From NCBI RefSeq assembly GCF_029892045.1, contig NZ_CP120368.1, positions 1,610,001 to 1,674,000 on the forward strand: DNA of 64,000 nucleotides, given 5' to 3'. Positions 18,305 through 26,864 of the stretch are shown here, piece after piece; the first letter of the stretch is position 1; each line of letters starts with the position of its first letter. Below the pieces are notes generated by a model. That model made no database searches, had not been told where the DNA came from, and worked only from the letters and a program-made list of their open reading frames with translations. A program made the position numbers and the translations under genes. This DNA comes from Sinorhizobium numidicum. Its GTDB lineage: Bacteria; Pseudomonadota; Alphaproteobacteria; Rhizobiales; Rhizobiaceae.

Positions 18305-19147
18305 GTGCAAGACCCTGATGCCCAGATTCTCGCAATTCTGCGAGACACAGACCGCGACCGCTATCTCGCCTGCCTGCTTTCGCCCGCTGAGAAACAGCCT
18401 TCACTTGCCGCCCTCTATGCATTTTATGCGGAGATTGGCCGGGTCCGCGACCTGATACACGAGCCGTTGCCGGGCGAAATCAGATTGCAGTGGTGGCGCG
18501 ACATTCTGGAAAAAGACCGATCGACAGGCGAGGGCCATCCATTGGCCGAGGCTCTGCTGCAGTGCATCCGCGAACATCGTCTGCCGGTTGCCGTGCTGCT
18601 GAACATGATCGACGCGCGGATTTTCGATCTTTATGACGATCCCATGCAGGACCGATCGGCGCTGGAAGGATATGCCGGTGAAACCGCGTCGGCGCTCATT
18701 CAGCTTTCGTCGCTGATTCTCGACCCGGAGAGCGCAGCGAGCTCGGCAGAGGCCGCCGGGCATGCCGGTGTCGCCCAGACGATAGCCGGTCTGCTGATGC
18801 TTCTGCCAACCCACACCCGGCGTGGTCAGGTCTATCTGCCGGCGGAACTCCTGCGGGCGACGGGGCTCGAGAGGGAATCGCTGCTGGCCGGCCGCGACGA
18901 GGAGGCGATTGGCAGGGCGGTTCGAGCCTTCTGCGGTCTCGGCCGGGACCATCTCGCAAAGGCACGCCAGAACATAGGTTCGATCTCTGCCAAGAATTTC
19001 CCGGCTTTCATTCCAGTCGCCCTAGCCGAGCCGGTGTTCGATCGTGCCGAGGCAGCCGGGGACCGCACCCTTCAGCATTCCGTTCAGCCGCCGCAATGGC
19101 AGCGGCAATGGCGGATGTGGCGGGCGAGCCGTCGCAGGCGCTTCTGA
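18305..19147 (+). CDS. Squalene/phytoene-synthase-fold protein, NDUFAF6-like
   Basis: A 280-residue protein of the trans-isoprenyl diphosphate synthase (head-to-head) fold. It starts at GTG 18305 behind AAAGGAAG. Recognisable parts are RDRYLACLLSPAEKQ, the YAFYAEIGRVRDLI helix and the LRLQWWRD-like segment EIRLQWWRD. The Asp-rich DxxxD motifs needed for prenyl-diphosphate chemistry are not intact (EIGRVRDL at the first site), as in the NDUFAF6 subgroup of complex I assembly factors. Despite the usual automatic name, catalytic phytoene synthesis is unlikely. It probably shares a transcript with secDF. Confidence 0.85.
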   Translation: MQDPDAQILAILRDTDRDRYLACLLSPAEKQPSLAALYAFYAEIGRVRDLIHEPLPGEIRLQWWRDILEKDRSTGEGHPLAEALLQCIREHRLPVAVLLNMIDARIFDLYDDPMQDRSALEGYAGETASALIQLSSLILDPESAASSAEAAGHAGVAQTIAGLLMLLPTHTRRGQVYLPAELLRATGLERESLLAGRDEEAIGRAVRAFCGLGRDHLAKARQNIGSISAKNFPAFIPVALAEPVFDRAEAAGDRTLQHSVQPPQWQRQWRMWRASRRRRF

Positions 19148-19237
19148 CGACGAAGCTGCGATTGCTTGGTCAAATTGGCACAAGCCTCGCAAGATAGAAC
19201 TCCCGTTTATCGGATTCCTGCCTTAAGGGCCCACGCA

Positions 19238-19720
19238 ATGCTTTGGTTGCTGCTCATCGTATTGGTTATTCTCGTCGGTGCGTTCTACATCTGGATGAAC
19301 GCGCGGGCAGAGCGTGATCTCGACAATCCCGATGCCGGTTCTGCCATGGTCGAATTCGGCCGCGCGTTCCCGGAGGAAGCAATCCGTGCGCTGCATTCGA
19401 CGATCGATAGGAAAGCCATCTTTCTCCGCCTGCATGACGGCAAAGCGGGCTTCATTCAATCACATGGCACCCACTACGTGTGCCATGTGATTCATCCGGG
19501 CAAGGTACGGGTGAACAGTTCCGCGACGGGCCAGGGGCTGATCGTTCACTTCCCCGATTTCGCCTATTTGGACAACACCTTTGAATTCCAAACGGCCGCC
19601 GAGGCCGCCGAAGTCTCGCTCTGGCTGCTTGGCAGTTTCAGTCCCAAATCCGAGCTGGAGGCGGAGTCGCCGGACGTTGCTGCGGTGTGTGTCGCTTCAG
19701 ATCCGCAAAACCCGCTCTAA
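19238..19720 (+). CDS. Membrane-anchored hypothetical protein
   Basis: A 160-residue protein with one N-terminal membrane helix (LWLLLIVLVILVGAFYIWM) and a soluble domain of mixed strands containing a GFIQSHGTHYVCHVI segment. The start at ATG 19238 places the helix at the very N-terminus; the open frame extends back to 19166 without a better start. No family could be named. It closes the plus-strand run after the NDUFAF6-like gene and converges on trmFO. Confidence 0.7.
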   Translation: MLWLLLIVLVILVGAFYIWMNARAERDLDNPDAGSAMVEFGRAFPEEAIRALHSTIDRKAIFLRLHDGKAGFIQSHGTHYVCHVIHPGKVRVNSSATGQGLIVHFPDFAYLDNTFEFQTAAEAAEVSLWLLGSFSPKSELEAESPDVAAVCVASDPQNPL

Positions 19721-19763
19721 TATTTCGATTGCTGCAGACGGCACGGGTAACTGATTGAATCTG

Positions 19764-21182
19764 CTACGCGGATTTACCGAGCCAGCTTGCGCAATCGCTG
19801 AGAGCCCGTGAAGCGATCGCCTGCTTCTTCGCCTGTGCCTTTTCCTTGCCGCGGAAGCGCTTGGCGCCATCGGGTTTTGTCAGAGCGCCAGCTTCCAGCG
19901 GCGGGAACAGGCCGAAATTGATATTCATCGGCTGGAACGAGCGCTTGCCCGGCTCGTCGTCGGAAACGATATGGCCACCGGTGATATGATTGAGCAGCGC
20001 CCCGAACGCCGTGGTCGCGGGTGGAATCGACGGCGTTTCCCCCTTGCGCTCGGCTGTCGCGAACCGGCCGGCAACCAGGCCGATGCTGGCGCTTTCGACA
20101 TAGCCCTCGCAACCGGTGATCTGGCCGGCGAAACGCAAACCAGGCCGGGACTTTAGCGTCAGTGACTGATCGAGCAGCGTCGGCGAATTAATGTAGGTGT
20201 TGCGATGCAGGCCTCCGAGCCTTGCAAATTCGGCGTTCTCGAGGCCGGGAATCATCCGGAAGACTTCCGCCTGCGCGCCATATTTCAGTTTCGTCTGGAA
20301 TCCCACCATGTTGTAGAGGGTTCCGAGCGCATTGTCCTGGCGCAGTTGCACGACGGCATAGGGCTTGACGGTCGGACTATGGGCATTGGTTAGACCCATC
20401 GGTTTCATCGGGCCGTGGCGGAGCGTCTCGCGCCCGCGTTCCGCCATCACCTCGATCGGCAGGCAGCCATCGAAATAGGGCGTGCCTTCCCATTCCTTGA
20501 AGCCCGTCTTGTCGCCGGCAATCAGCGCGTCGACGAAGGCGTTGTACTGCTCCTCGGTCATAGGACAGTTGATGTAATCCTTGCCCGTACCGCCGGGGCC
20601 GACCTTGTCATAGCGCGATTGGTGCCAGCATACGTTCATGTCGATCGTTTCGGTATAGACGATCGGCGCGATCGCGTCGAAGAAGGCGAGGGCATCGGCG
20701 CCGGTTTCGTGACGGATTGCCTCGGCAAGAGCGGGCGCCGTGAGCGGGCCGGTGGCAATGATCGCGAGGTCCCAATCCTCCGGCGGAAGGCCGGATACTT
20801 CTTCGCGGACAACCGTGATCAAGGGGTGATTCTCGATCGCAGTGCTGACGGCTTGCGAGAAGCCATCGCGGTCGACGGCAAGCGCTCCGCCGGCCGGCAC
20901 TTGGTTGCGGTCGGCGGCCTGCATGATCAGGGAGCCAGCGAGCCGCATCTCAGCGTGAAGCACGCCAACGGCATTGCTTGTCGCATCATCGGAGCGGAAG
21001 GAATTGGAGCAGACGAGTTCGGCAAGCCCATCGGTCTTATGCGCATCGGTACCGCGCACCCCACGCATCTCGTGCAGGATGACGGGCACGCCGGCCTCGG
21101 CGATCTGCCAGGCGGCTTCCGACCCGGCGAGACCGCCGCCGATGACATGAATGGGGGAATAGGAGGACGTGTTATGCTTCAT
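19764..21182 (-). CDS. trmFO: tRNA (uracil-5-)-methyltransferase TrmFO, folate/FAD-dependent
   Basis: Makes 5-methyluridine at position 54 in the T-loop of tRNAs using methylene-tetrahydrofolate and FADH2. 472 residues from ATG 21182; the longer frame to 21218 lacks conservation. The N-terminus has the FAD-binding [19 protein letters not shown], followed by [13 protein letters not shown] with the conserved Cys. Near the C-terminus it has the [19 protein letters not shown] motif. Monocistronic on the minus strand, just downstream of a DUF1127 gene and its terminator. Confidence 0.96.
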   Translation of the reverse strand: MKHNTSSYSPIHVIGGGLAGSEAAWQIAEAGVPVILHEMRGVRGTDAHKTDGLAELVCSNSFRSDDATSNAVGVLHAEMRLAGSLIMQAADRNQVPAGGALAVDRDGFSQAVSTAIENHPLITVVREEVSGLPPEDWDLAIIATGPLTAPALAEAIRHETGADALAFFDAIAPIVYTETIDMNVCWHQSRYDKVGPGGTGKDYINCPMTEEQYNAFVDALIAGDKTGFKEWEGTPYFDGCLPIEVMAERGRETLRHGPMKPMGLTNAHSPTVKPYAVVQLRQDNALGTLYNMVGFQTKLKYGAQAEVFRMIPGLENAEFARLGGLHRNTYINSPTLLDQSLTLKSRPGLRFAGQITGCEGYVESASIGLVAGRFATAERKGETPSIPPATTAFGALLNHITGGHIVSDDEPGKRSFQPMNINFGLFPPLEAGALTKPDGAKRFRGKEKAQAKKQAIASRALSDCASWLGKSA

Positions 21183-21225
21183 GCGCGGCTTCCTACCACA
21201 GCGGCCCCCCGGTTCCAATTACGAA

Positions 21226-21256
21226 GAAACGAAAACGGCGCCCGAAGGCGCCGTCT
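21226..21256 (-). terminator. Rho-independent terminator of DUF1127 gene 1
   Basis: On the minus strand the stem ACGGCGCC-TTCG-GGCGCCGT (21254 to 21235) is followed by TTTTCGTTTC. It lies 27 bp past the stop of the first DUF1127 gene and insulates trmFO. Confidence 0.9.
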
Positions 21257-21282
21257 TGGAAGGTCGATAACGTCCGTTCCGA

Positions 21283-21426
21283 TTAGCGGAAGGAACGGGC
21301 CGCAATGTTGCGGATATCATAGCGGGTGATGCCGATATCATTGAGAGCGTGGTTCGACAGGCTGCCGAGCTCACTAACGGTGCGGCGATAGTTGATCCAG
21401 CTTTTTGCAATACGAATCGGGTTCAT
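21283..21426 (-). CDS. DUF1127 micro-protein 1
   Basis: A 47-residue basic protein of the YjiS/DUF1127 type, with the N-terminal IAKSWINYRRTVSELGSL and the family end ALNDIGITRYDIRNIA. It starts at ATG 21426 behind GAGGAAAAG. Single DUF1127 domains of this size in alphaproteobacteria have been linked to RNA binding, stress responses and phosphate metabolism; the role here is inferred only. A strong terminator follows. A TGC-N3-GCA dyad (21544-21552) lies about 118 bp upstream. Confidence 0.93.
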   Translation of the reverse strand: MNPIRIAKSWINYRRTVSELGSLSNHALNDIGITRYDIRNIAARSFR

Positions 21427-21793
21427 GGTCTTTTCCTCAAGATCGATTAGTCGCGACAGTGATTTGTCTGCGTCGTTGAGGTTCTTATACGCTTGTCTAA
21501 CTAGGACATGGAGTGCAAAGTAGATGCATCTGCTATGCATTTGTGCACTGCATCGCCAAATTCGTGGGCACAAAATCGGCAAGCCCGAAAATGCGCCAGG
21601 CGTTGAGATTTGATTAAAATTGCGAGCTGCTCCGCTAAGCGCATGTATGTCCGCCGTTTTTCACCATTTGGATCGCTGCCTCGTGCGCGCCGAGGAATAA
21701 AGCTGGCGATGCATCTCATCTGATAATCGCCGGTGCGCCGGAAAGCAGTTTCGCAGGTGCGAAGACGCATTGCAGCGGGGAACATTCCGGCAA
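21427..21793. promoter_or_regulatory. Upstream region of DUF1127 gene 1
   Basis: About 365 bp with no supported gene. It contains repeated ATGCAT/TGCA words (21533-21552), including the dyad TGCACTGCA at 21544-21552. The minus-strand promoter of DUF1127 gene 1 must lie here. The open frame 21501-21785 is not coding-like. Confidence 0.45.
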
Positions 21794-21795
21794 AG

Positions 21796-21832
21796 AAAAA
21801 CGCCCACCGGAGGGAATCCGGTAGGCGTTTTC
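21796..21832 (-). terminator. Rho-independent terminator of DUF1127 gene 2
   Basis: Minus-strand hairpin AACGCCTACCGGA / TCCGGTGGGCGTT (about 21829 to 21800, loop around 21811-21816) followed by TTTTC. It lies about 30 bp after the stop of the second DUF1127 gene, showing that the two DUF1127 genes are separate transcription units. Confidence 0.9.
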
Positions 21833-21859
21833 TAGGGTCGCTAATTGCGAAACTTTTAC

Positions 21860-22003
21860 TTACTTGACCGCCTGGCGAGCAACGTAGGGAATGTCGCCAC
21901 GGCCGATGCCGAGGTCATTCAGTTCACGGTCGCTCATGCGGCCGAGTTCGTTGCAGGTCTGACGGTACTTGCGCCAGTTGTTGAAAGAGCGTGCGAGGTT
22001 CAT
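21860..22003 (-). CDS. DUF1127 micro-protein 2
   Basis: A 47-residue protein too short for most gene callers: it begins MNLARSFNNWRKYRQTCNEL and ends DIPYVARQAVK, with the central RELNDLGIGRGDI signature of DUF1127. It starts at ATG 22003 with AGGAAAGGAT just upstream. A paralogue of the neighbouring 47-residue gene (same length, same NDIGI/NDLGI core). It lies directly downstream, on the same strand, of two CCUCCUCCC-loop sRNA genes. Possibly an RNA-binding regulator. Confidence 0.92.
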   Translation of the reverse strand: MNLARSFNNWRKYRQTCNELGRMSDRELNDLGIGRGDIPYVARQAVK

Positions 22004-22232
22004 GATCCTAATCCTTTCCTAGGGTCGTTTGCCAGCGCTTGTCTCTCTTGCTGGCCGTCATCTCATGGTCTGGAATATAATCGATTTGACCGGTAATTAC
22101 AGAGACGATGCTGCATCGCACCCATGCAGTTCCTGCAATCCTCGCCATGGGCGTTAACTCGTCTTTAACCCCTCATTGTCCTCCCCGTCCGGTCACGCCG
22201 GTCGGGGCCGCAAGCAACGGCGGAGGAGGCGC

Positions 22233-22362
22233 AAAAAACAACGCCCGCTGGGGGAGGAGATCCAGCGGGCGTTGCTTGTTCTGATTGGCAACCGGGAGGA
22301 GGAGTGTCGCCAATCCGTATCGGGAGCGCTGGGAGGAGGAGTGCGCTTCCCGATCGATGAAT
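22233..22362 (-). ncRNA. Cuckoo / alpha-r14 family sRNA, copy 1
   Basis: Minus-strand RNA of about 125 nt built of three stem-loops. SL1 (22352-22321) and SL2 (22315-22283) each display the anti-Shine-Dalgarno loop CUCCUCCUCCC. The third (22274-22239) is a strong terminator, stem CAACGCCCGCUGG/CCAGCGGGCGUUG with its own CUCCUCCCCC loop, followed by six U. This three-hairpin plan with repeated CCUCCUCCC loops is the hallmark of the alpha-r14 (cuckoo, NfeR1-like) family of Rhizobiales, which pairs with ribosome-binding sites of ABC-transporter and metabolic mRNAs. A CTATCT -10-like hexamer on the minus strand lies near 22370. Confidence 0.88.
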
Positions 22363-22521
22363 TGAAGATAGGTACAAACCCCTGAATTGTGTAGGGCGTA
22401 TGCTGAATGGCACCTATGCGAAATGTGCATGGCTTTCCAGCCGAAGTGGGGAAAGTGCTTCAATATTGTGCAAATTGGCTCTTCGCGCTGCGGAGCTTGC
22501 CAGATGCCTCAAGAAGCTTGG

Positions 22522-22645
22522 AAAAGAATAACGCCCGCTGGGGGAGGAGATCCAGCGGGCGTCACAAAAGCGATTGGCAACCGGGAGGAGGAGTGTTGCC
22601 AACCATATCGGAACAGCGCTGGGAGGAGGAGTGCGCTACTCCGAA
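22522..22645 (-). ncRNA. Cuckoo / alpha-r14 family sRNA, copy 2
   Basis: Second, tandem copy about 160 bp upstream of the first on the same strand. SL1 (22643-22608) and SL2 (22604-22571) carry the same CUCCUCCUCCC loops, and the terminator (22562-22531, ACGCCCGCUGG/CCAGCGGGCGU) keeps the CUCCUCCCCC loop but has a weaker U tract (UAUUCUUUUCC). Stems differ from copy 1 by compensatory changes while loops are identical, which is what selection on exposed anti-Shine-Dalgarno loops would produce. Confidence 0.87.
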
Positions 22646-22953
22646 TTCCGACGAGCTCAAGCTCGGGTCTTTCCGGACTTCCGGGAGCGGGCGACCAGTC
22701 CCGCCGGCTTCCATTCGGTTCGTCGCCTCCTGTAGCCTTTCGATGGTTTCAATATAGTGGTCTTAAATCGATTTGTGCAGTGCAATATTAACATGGAAGA
22801 TATGCGCGTTACGCAATTCCAAATCCGGCTGCCGGGTGAACGGACAGCCGCCGCTGAAATTCGCGGAGTTGACCGGATTATCCGCGCTAGCTTTCTGTTG
22901 TTTTTTCGGGCCGATCCATGATTTGTTGTGCGGACCGAAAAGTCTGAGTGTCT

Positions 22954-23052
22954 CAGCGTAGCCCCGCGTCTATTCGGATGCGCAAAGTCGCTGTAGCACT
23001 TTGAATTCGCATAAGTTCCTTAACTCGATTCCGATTTAAAGAATAATGCAGT
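22954..23052. repeat. RIME-like palindromic element, copy B
   Basis: Degenerate second copy of the element found between tatC and serS: CAGCG-TAGCCCCGCGTCTATTC, then GCTGTAGCACTTTGAAT (about 22989-23006), then the AACTCGATTCCGATTTAAAG block and a terminal ATGCAGT (23046-23052). The outer stem is partly broken. It lies just before the ribosome site of the DUF2157 gene. Confidence 0.65.
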
Positions 23053-23074
23053 CCCGCCGAGATCAGGAGATGGC

Positions 23075-24187
23075 ATGTATCGCGGACGCTTGGAACGGGA
23101 CCTGAAGCGCTGGGTGGATCTCGGCTTGCTGCCGGAGCCATCCGCGAGGGCCATACTGTCGGAATACGACTCGCGCAATTCCGCGTTCAATGTCGGCCGC
23201 GTGCTTCTCGTTTTGGCTGCGTTGCTGGTTTCGGCAGCCGTTTTACTTCTGGTTGCGGCAAACTGGGAACTATTGCCTCGGCTTGTGCGCGTCGCGGGCA
23301 TAGCCCTGTTGATATGGACTAGCCATTTCCTGGGTGCCTATCTCCTCGGGCGCGGCGCACGGGCGCCGGCTGCCGCTTTGCTCGTTCTCGGTACGATGTC
23401 CTTCGGCGCCGGAATAGCGCTCGTCGGCCAGATGTATCACCTCTCCGGCGATGCGGCGGACGCCATGCTCGTCTGGTTTACCGGAGCGTGTTTTTCCGCC
23501 GCCGTTTTTGCTTCGCCGGCCGTCACTGCTGTCGCTGCGGCCCTTGCTTGGGCCTTTCTCGTCACCCTGCTGATGACAGGGGGCGGCCTCGTGCCGACCA
23601 CCGGCATCCACATATGGCTTGTGCCGATATTGGCCGCGATCGTGATCGTGCTCGTCCGCTATACCGAGGCCGGACGCGTCCGCCATCTGGCTTATCTTCT
23701 CTGTGTTGCCTGGTTAGGCGCTCTTTATGCCTCAACTGACGAAATTTGGTTCGCCGCCCTTCTATTCGTCGGCGGCCTTGCCGGCTTCCTGCTGGCGTCG
23801 CTGCCGCAATCGCCGCTGTACCGATTGGCCTCCGAGGCCGGATCCGCGCCCTCGTTCTATTCCTTCGCTGTCGCGATCCTTGGGTTGGTCGCGCTACAGA
23901 CCGAACTGATGAGCCTATGGGGTGAGATCGCCGTCGGCGCTGCTCTGCTGGCCGTCGCTCTGCTGGGAATTGGCCTCGGCGGCGCCCGCAACGGCGCGGT
24001 TCGCTATCTGGGCTATGTCGCTTTTGCCGGGGAGACGTTGTATCTGGCATTCGCGACCCTTGGTTCGATCCTCGGCACCTCGGGTTTCTTCCTGGTAGCC
24101 GGCGTGGTCGTCGCACTTGTCGCCTGGCTCGTCATCCGTCTTGAAGGTCGATTGAGGCGAGCGCCGCCGGAGGGAGCTTCGTCATGA
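23075..24187 (+). CDS. DUF2157 polytopic membrane protein
   Basis: A 370-residue inner-membrane protein with a cytoplasmic N-terminal ~55 residues (LKRWVDLGLLPEPSARAILSEY, the DUF2157 signature) followed by about ten to twelve hydrophobic helices. The family has no assigned activity. ATG 23075 follows AGGAGATGGC. It overlaps the next gene by 4 bp (ATGA). The partner encodes a GDYXXLXY protein, a pairing seen repeatedly across bacteria, so the two probably form one membrane complex. No substrate can be deduced. Confidence 0.88.
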   Translation: MYRGRLERDLKRWVDLGLLPEPSARAILSEYDSRNSAFNVGRVLLVLAALLVSAAVLLLVAANWELLPRLVRVAGIALLIWTSHFLGAYLLGRGARAPAAALLVLGTMSFGAGIALVGQMYHLSGDAADAMLVWFTGACFSAAVFASPAVTAVAAALAWAFLVTLLMTGGGLVPTTGIHIWLVPILAAIVIVLVRYTEAGRVRHLAYLLCVAWLGALYASTDEIWFAALLFVGGLAGFLLASLPQSPLYRLASEAGSAPSFYSFAVAILGLVALQTELMSLWGEIAVGAALLAVALLGIGLGGARNGAVRYLGYVAFAGETLYLAFATLGSILGTSGFFLVAGVVVALVAWLVIRLEGRLRRAPPEGASS

Positions 24188-24777
24188 CCGACACTTCGCC
24201 GTCCCGTCGCCGGATTCGCCCTTTCGTTGCCGCGCTTGCGGTCGCCGTGCTGCAAACCGCAGTGCTTGGCTACATGATCGAAAGTCGAGCTTCTATTCTG
24301 CGCAACGGCAAGGATGTCCTCTTGAAGATTGCGCCTGTTGATCCGCGCGACCTGTTGCGCGGTGATTATATCATCCTGAGCTATGAGATTTCCCGAATTC
24401 CGGCGGATCTCGTCGTGGGCGGCTTTCCCCAAGAGGGCACTGACGCCGTACTTTTCGTGCGGCTCAGGGAGCAGGCGGACGGCTTCTGGGCGCCGGCGGA
24501 GGCTTCTTTCAATCCGCTGACCCCGACCGCCGACAGTGTGGTCATCCGATCGCTTCCATTCTCTTATTACCCGCTGCCCGGCATGCCGATGGAAGCCCTG
24601 CGCCCGGACTACGGCATAGAGCGTTACTATGTTCCCGAAGGGGAAGGGCGGGCGCTCGAAGCTGCGCGTTCCAATCAGGGGTTCGCCATCAACGTTCGCA
24701 TCGACTCCGCTGGGCGCGGCCAGATTAGGCGTGTTTTGATGAATGGGACGCCAATCTATGAGGAGCCGCTTTATTGA
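24184..24777 (+). CDS. GDYXXLXY-domain membrane-anchored protein
   Basis: A 197-residue protein with one N-terminal membrane helix (about residues 12-32) and a periplasmic domain carrying the name-giving motif GDYIILSY after RDLLRG. The conserved tail includes GIERYYVPEGEGRALE. Function is unknown for the family. Translation is coupled to the upstream DUF2157 gene by an ATGA overlap. Confidence 0.9.
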   Translation: MTDTSPSRRRIRPFVAALAVAVLQTAVLGYMIESRASILRNGKDVLLKIAPVDPRDLLRGDYIILSYEISRIPADLVVGGFPQEGTDAVLFVRLREQADGFWAPAEASFNPLTPTADSVVIRSLPFSYYPLPGMPMEALRPDYGIERYYVPEGEGRALEAARSNQGFAINVRIDSAGRGQIRRVLMNGTPIYEEPLY

Positions 24778-25046
24778 AGCCGCCCCTCGCGATTGAATAG
24801 GAGCGGCATCATTTTCTTGCCTGTATCCGCGAATAGAATCCCTGCGTCGACTGGTCGATATCGGGCCTGGGCAGTGATGGCGGCGGGTGCGCAGCGTCAT
24901 GCATTTTCCCTTTGATCCCGCGAAAACGAGTGATATAGAGACGCCGCGCTCGGGATGCCCTAAACCCTTCGCACGTCCAGAATATCCGCGGCGTTCCCGC
25001 TGGTTGGTGTTGCGGTAATGCGATTGGGCGGTGCGATTGTCTGAAC

Positions 25047-25131
<85 letters not shown>

Positions 25132-25308
25132 GGACAATATAGCAGCCACGTTGTCGGTATTCGACGACGATGAGGGCGGTGGAGTGCCATTTTGCTTGCA
25201 AAACGGTCACGGATTTGCGTAAAGCCACTCCCGGCAGATGGATCGGCTCACGTGCTCGCCAAGCCTTTCGAGGGAAGAGCACTGTCAACGTGAAATGAAG
25301 GTTTGAAC

Positions 25309-26790
25309 ATGCAGGTTATCGAAACGCTCGCTCAAGGGCTGAAGCGCGAACTCAAGGTCGTCATTCCGGCCAAGGACATGGAAGCTCGGATGAACGAGCG
25401 TCTGGCCGAAGTGAAGGACCGCGTCCGCATCAACGGCTTCCGCCCGGGCAAGGTGCCGGTTGCGCATCTGAAGAAGGTATACGGCAAGTCAATCATGGCC
25501 GATCTCGTCAACGAGATCGTTCGTGACAAACCGACCGAGATCCTGACGGAGCGCGGCGAGAAGTCGGCAACCCAGCCGGAAGTTGCGATGACCGAGGACG
25601 AGGCCGAGGCCAACAAGATCCTCAATGCCGAAGCCGATCTGGAGTTCACGGTTGCCTACGAAATCATTCCGGCGATCGAGCTCAAGGATGTGAGCGGCAT
25701 CAAGGTAACCCGCGAAGTCGTCGATATCGGCGAGGACGAAGTCAACGAGCAGATCCTCCGCATCGCCGAGAGCGCCCGCACCTACGAATCGAAGAAGGGC
25801 AAGGCCGCCAACGGCGACCGCGTCACCATCGACTACCTCGGTAAGGTTGACGGCGTCGCCTTCGACGGCGGCAAGGATGAGGACGCCGAACTGGTGCTTG
25901 GCTCCAACCGTTTCATCCCGGGCTTCGAAGAGCAGCTCGTCGGCGTGAAGGCGGGCGACGAGAAGTCGATCACCGTAACTTTCCCGACTGATTACCCGGC
26001 TGCCAATCTCGCCGGCAAGGAAGCGACCTTCGACATCACCGTAAAGGATGTTGCTGCTGCCGCCCCCATCGAGATCAACGACGAGCTGGCGACCAAGCTC
26101 GGGCTCGAATCGGCTGAAAAGCTGAAGGAAATCGTTCGCGGTCAGATCGAAAGCCAATACGGCTCGGTGACCCGCCAGAAGGTCAAGCGCCAGATTCTCG
26201 ACCAGCTCGACGAGCTCTACCAATTCGAGACCCCCGAACGTCTCGTCGACGCCGAGTTCGAAAACATCTGGCGGCAGATCAACACCGACCTGCAGCAGGC
26301 CGGCAAGACCTTCGCTGACGAAGACACCACCGAAGAGGAAGCGCGCGCCGAGTACCGTAAGCTCGCCGAGCGCCGCGTCCGCCTCGGCCTCGTTCTTTCC
26401 GAAATCGGCGAAAAGGCCGGCGTTCAGGTCAGCGACGAGGAAATGCAGCGTTCGCTGTTCGAGCAGCTACGTCAGTTCCCGGGCCAGGAAAAAGAGATCC
26501 TCGAATACTTCAAGAAGACGCCGGGTGCTGCCGCTTCGCTGCGCGCACCGCTCTTCGAAGAGAAGGTCGTCGATCACCTGCTGTCGGAAGTCTCGGTAAC
26601 CGACAAGACGGTTTCCAAGGAAGAACTGATGGCTGACGACGAGGAGGCCGACAGCAAGCCGGCTTCCAAGAAGACGCCTGCCAAAAAGAAAGCTGCTACC
26701 AAGTCTGAAGCCGGCGAAGGCGAAGAAGCTGCCGCGCCGAAGAAGAAGGCACCGGCCAAGAAGAAGGCCGCCGACGAGAGCGCCGAGTAA
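25309..26790 (+). CDS. tig: Trigger factor
   Basis: Ribosome-bound chaperone and peptidyl-prolyl isomerase that receives nascent chains. ATG 25309 gives the standard [20 protein letters not shown] start; an in-frame TTG two codons earlier is not needed. Domains in order: ribosome-binding tail with the signature GFRPGKVP (about residues 44-51), FKBP-type isomerase domain (about 160-250, with [15 protein letters not shown]), a helical C-terminal cradle, and a Lys/Ala-rich acidic-basic tail ([10 protein letters not shown] and related) typical of rhizobial trigger factors. 493 residues. Terminator directly downstream. Confidence 0.97.
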   Translation: MQVIETLAQGLKRELKVVIPAKDMEARMNERLAEVKDRVRINGFRPGKVPVAHLKKVYGKSIMADLVNEIVRDKPTEILTERGEKSATQPEVAMTEDEAEANKILNAEADLEFTVAYEIIPAIELKDVSGIKVTREVVDIGEDEVNEQILRIAESARTYESKKGKAANGDRVTIDYLGKVDGVAFDGGKDEDAELVLGSNRFIPGFEEQLVGVKAGDEKSITVTFPTDYPAANLAGKEATFDITVKDVAAAAPIEINDELATKLGLESAEKLKEIVRGQIESQYGSVTRQKVKRQILDQLDELYQFETPERLVDAEFENIWRQINTDLQQAGKTFADEDTTEEEARAEYRKLAERRVRLGLVLSEIGEKAGVQVSDEEMQRSLFEQLRQFPGQEKEILEYFKKTPGAAASLRAPLFEEKVVDHLLSEVSVTDKTVSKEELMADDEEADSKPASKKTPAKKKAATKSEAGEGEEAAAPKKKAPAKKKAADESAE

Positions 26791-26815
26791 TCGGATCTGC
26801 TCTTTGGAAATTGGG

Positions 26816-26842
26816 AGGCCCTGCCGCGTGGCGGGGCCTTTT
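26816..26842 (+). terminator. Rho-independent terminator of tig
   Basis: Stem AGGCCCTGCC / GGCGGGGCCT (26816-26825, 26830-26839 with one G-T pair) followed by TTTT, 26 bp after the tig stop. Confidence 0.9.
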
Positions 26843-26864
26843 CCGTTTCGGGTTCCGATGTCGT

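Noticed and set aside
18305-19147. Carotenoid/hopanoid phytoene or squalene synthase
   Set aside because: The Asp-rich substrate motifs are missing and the gene sits beside an NDUFAF3-like gene, not with hpn or crt genes.
22239-22650. Repeated GGGAGGAGGAGTG blocks as ribosome-site clusters or CRISPR-like repeats
   Set aside because: On the plus strand they look like strong Shine-Dalgarno sites, but no coding frames follow; on the minus strand they form loops of two complete sRNAs. Spacing and number do not fit a CRISPR array.
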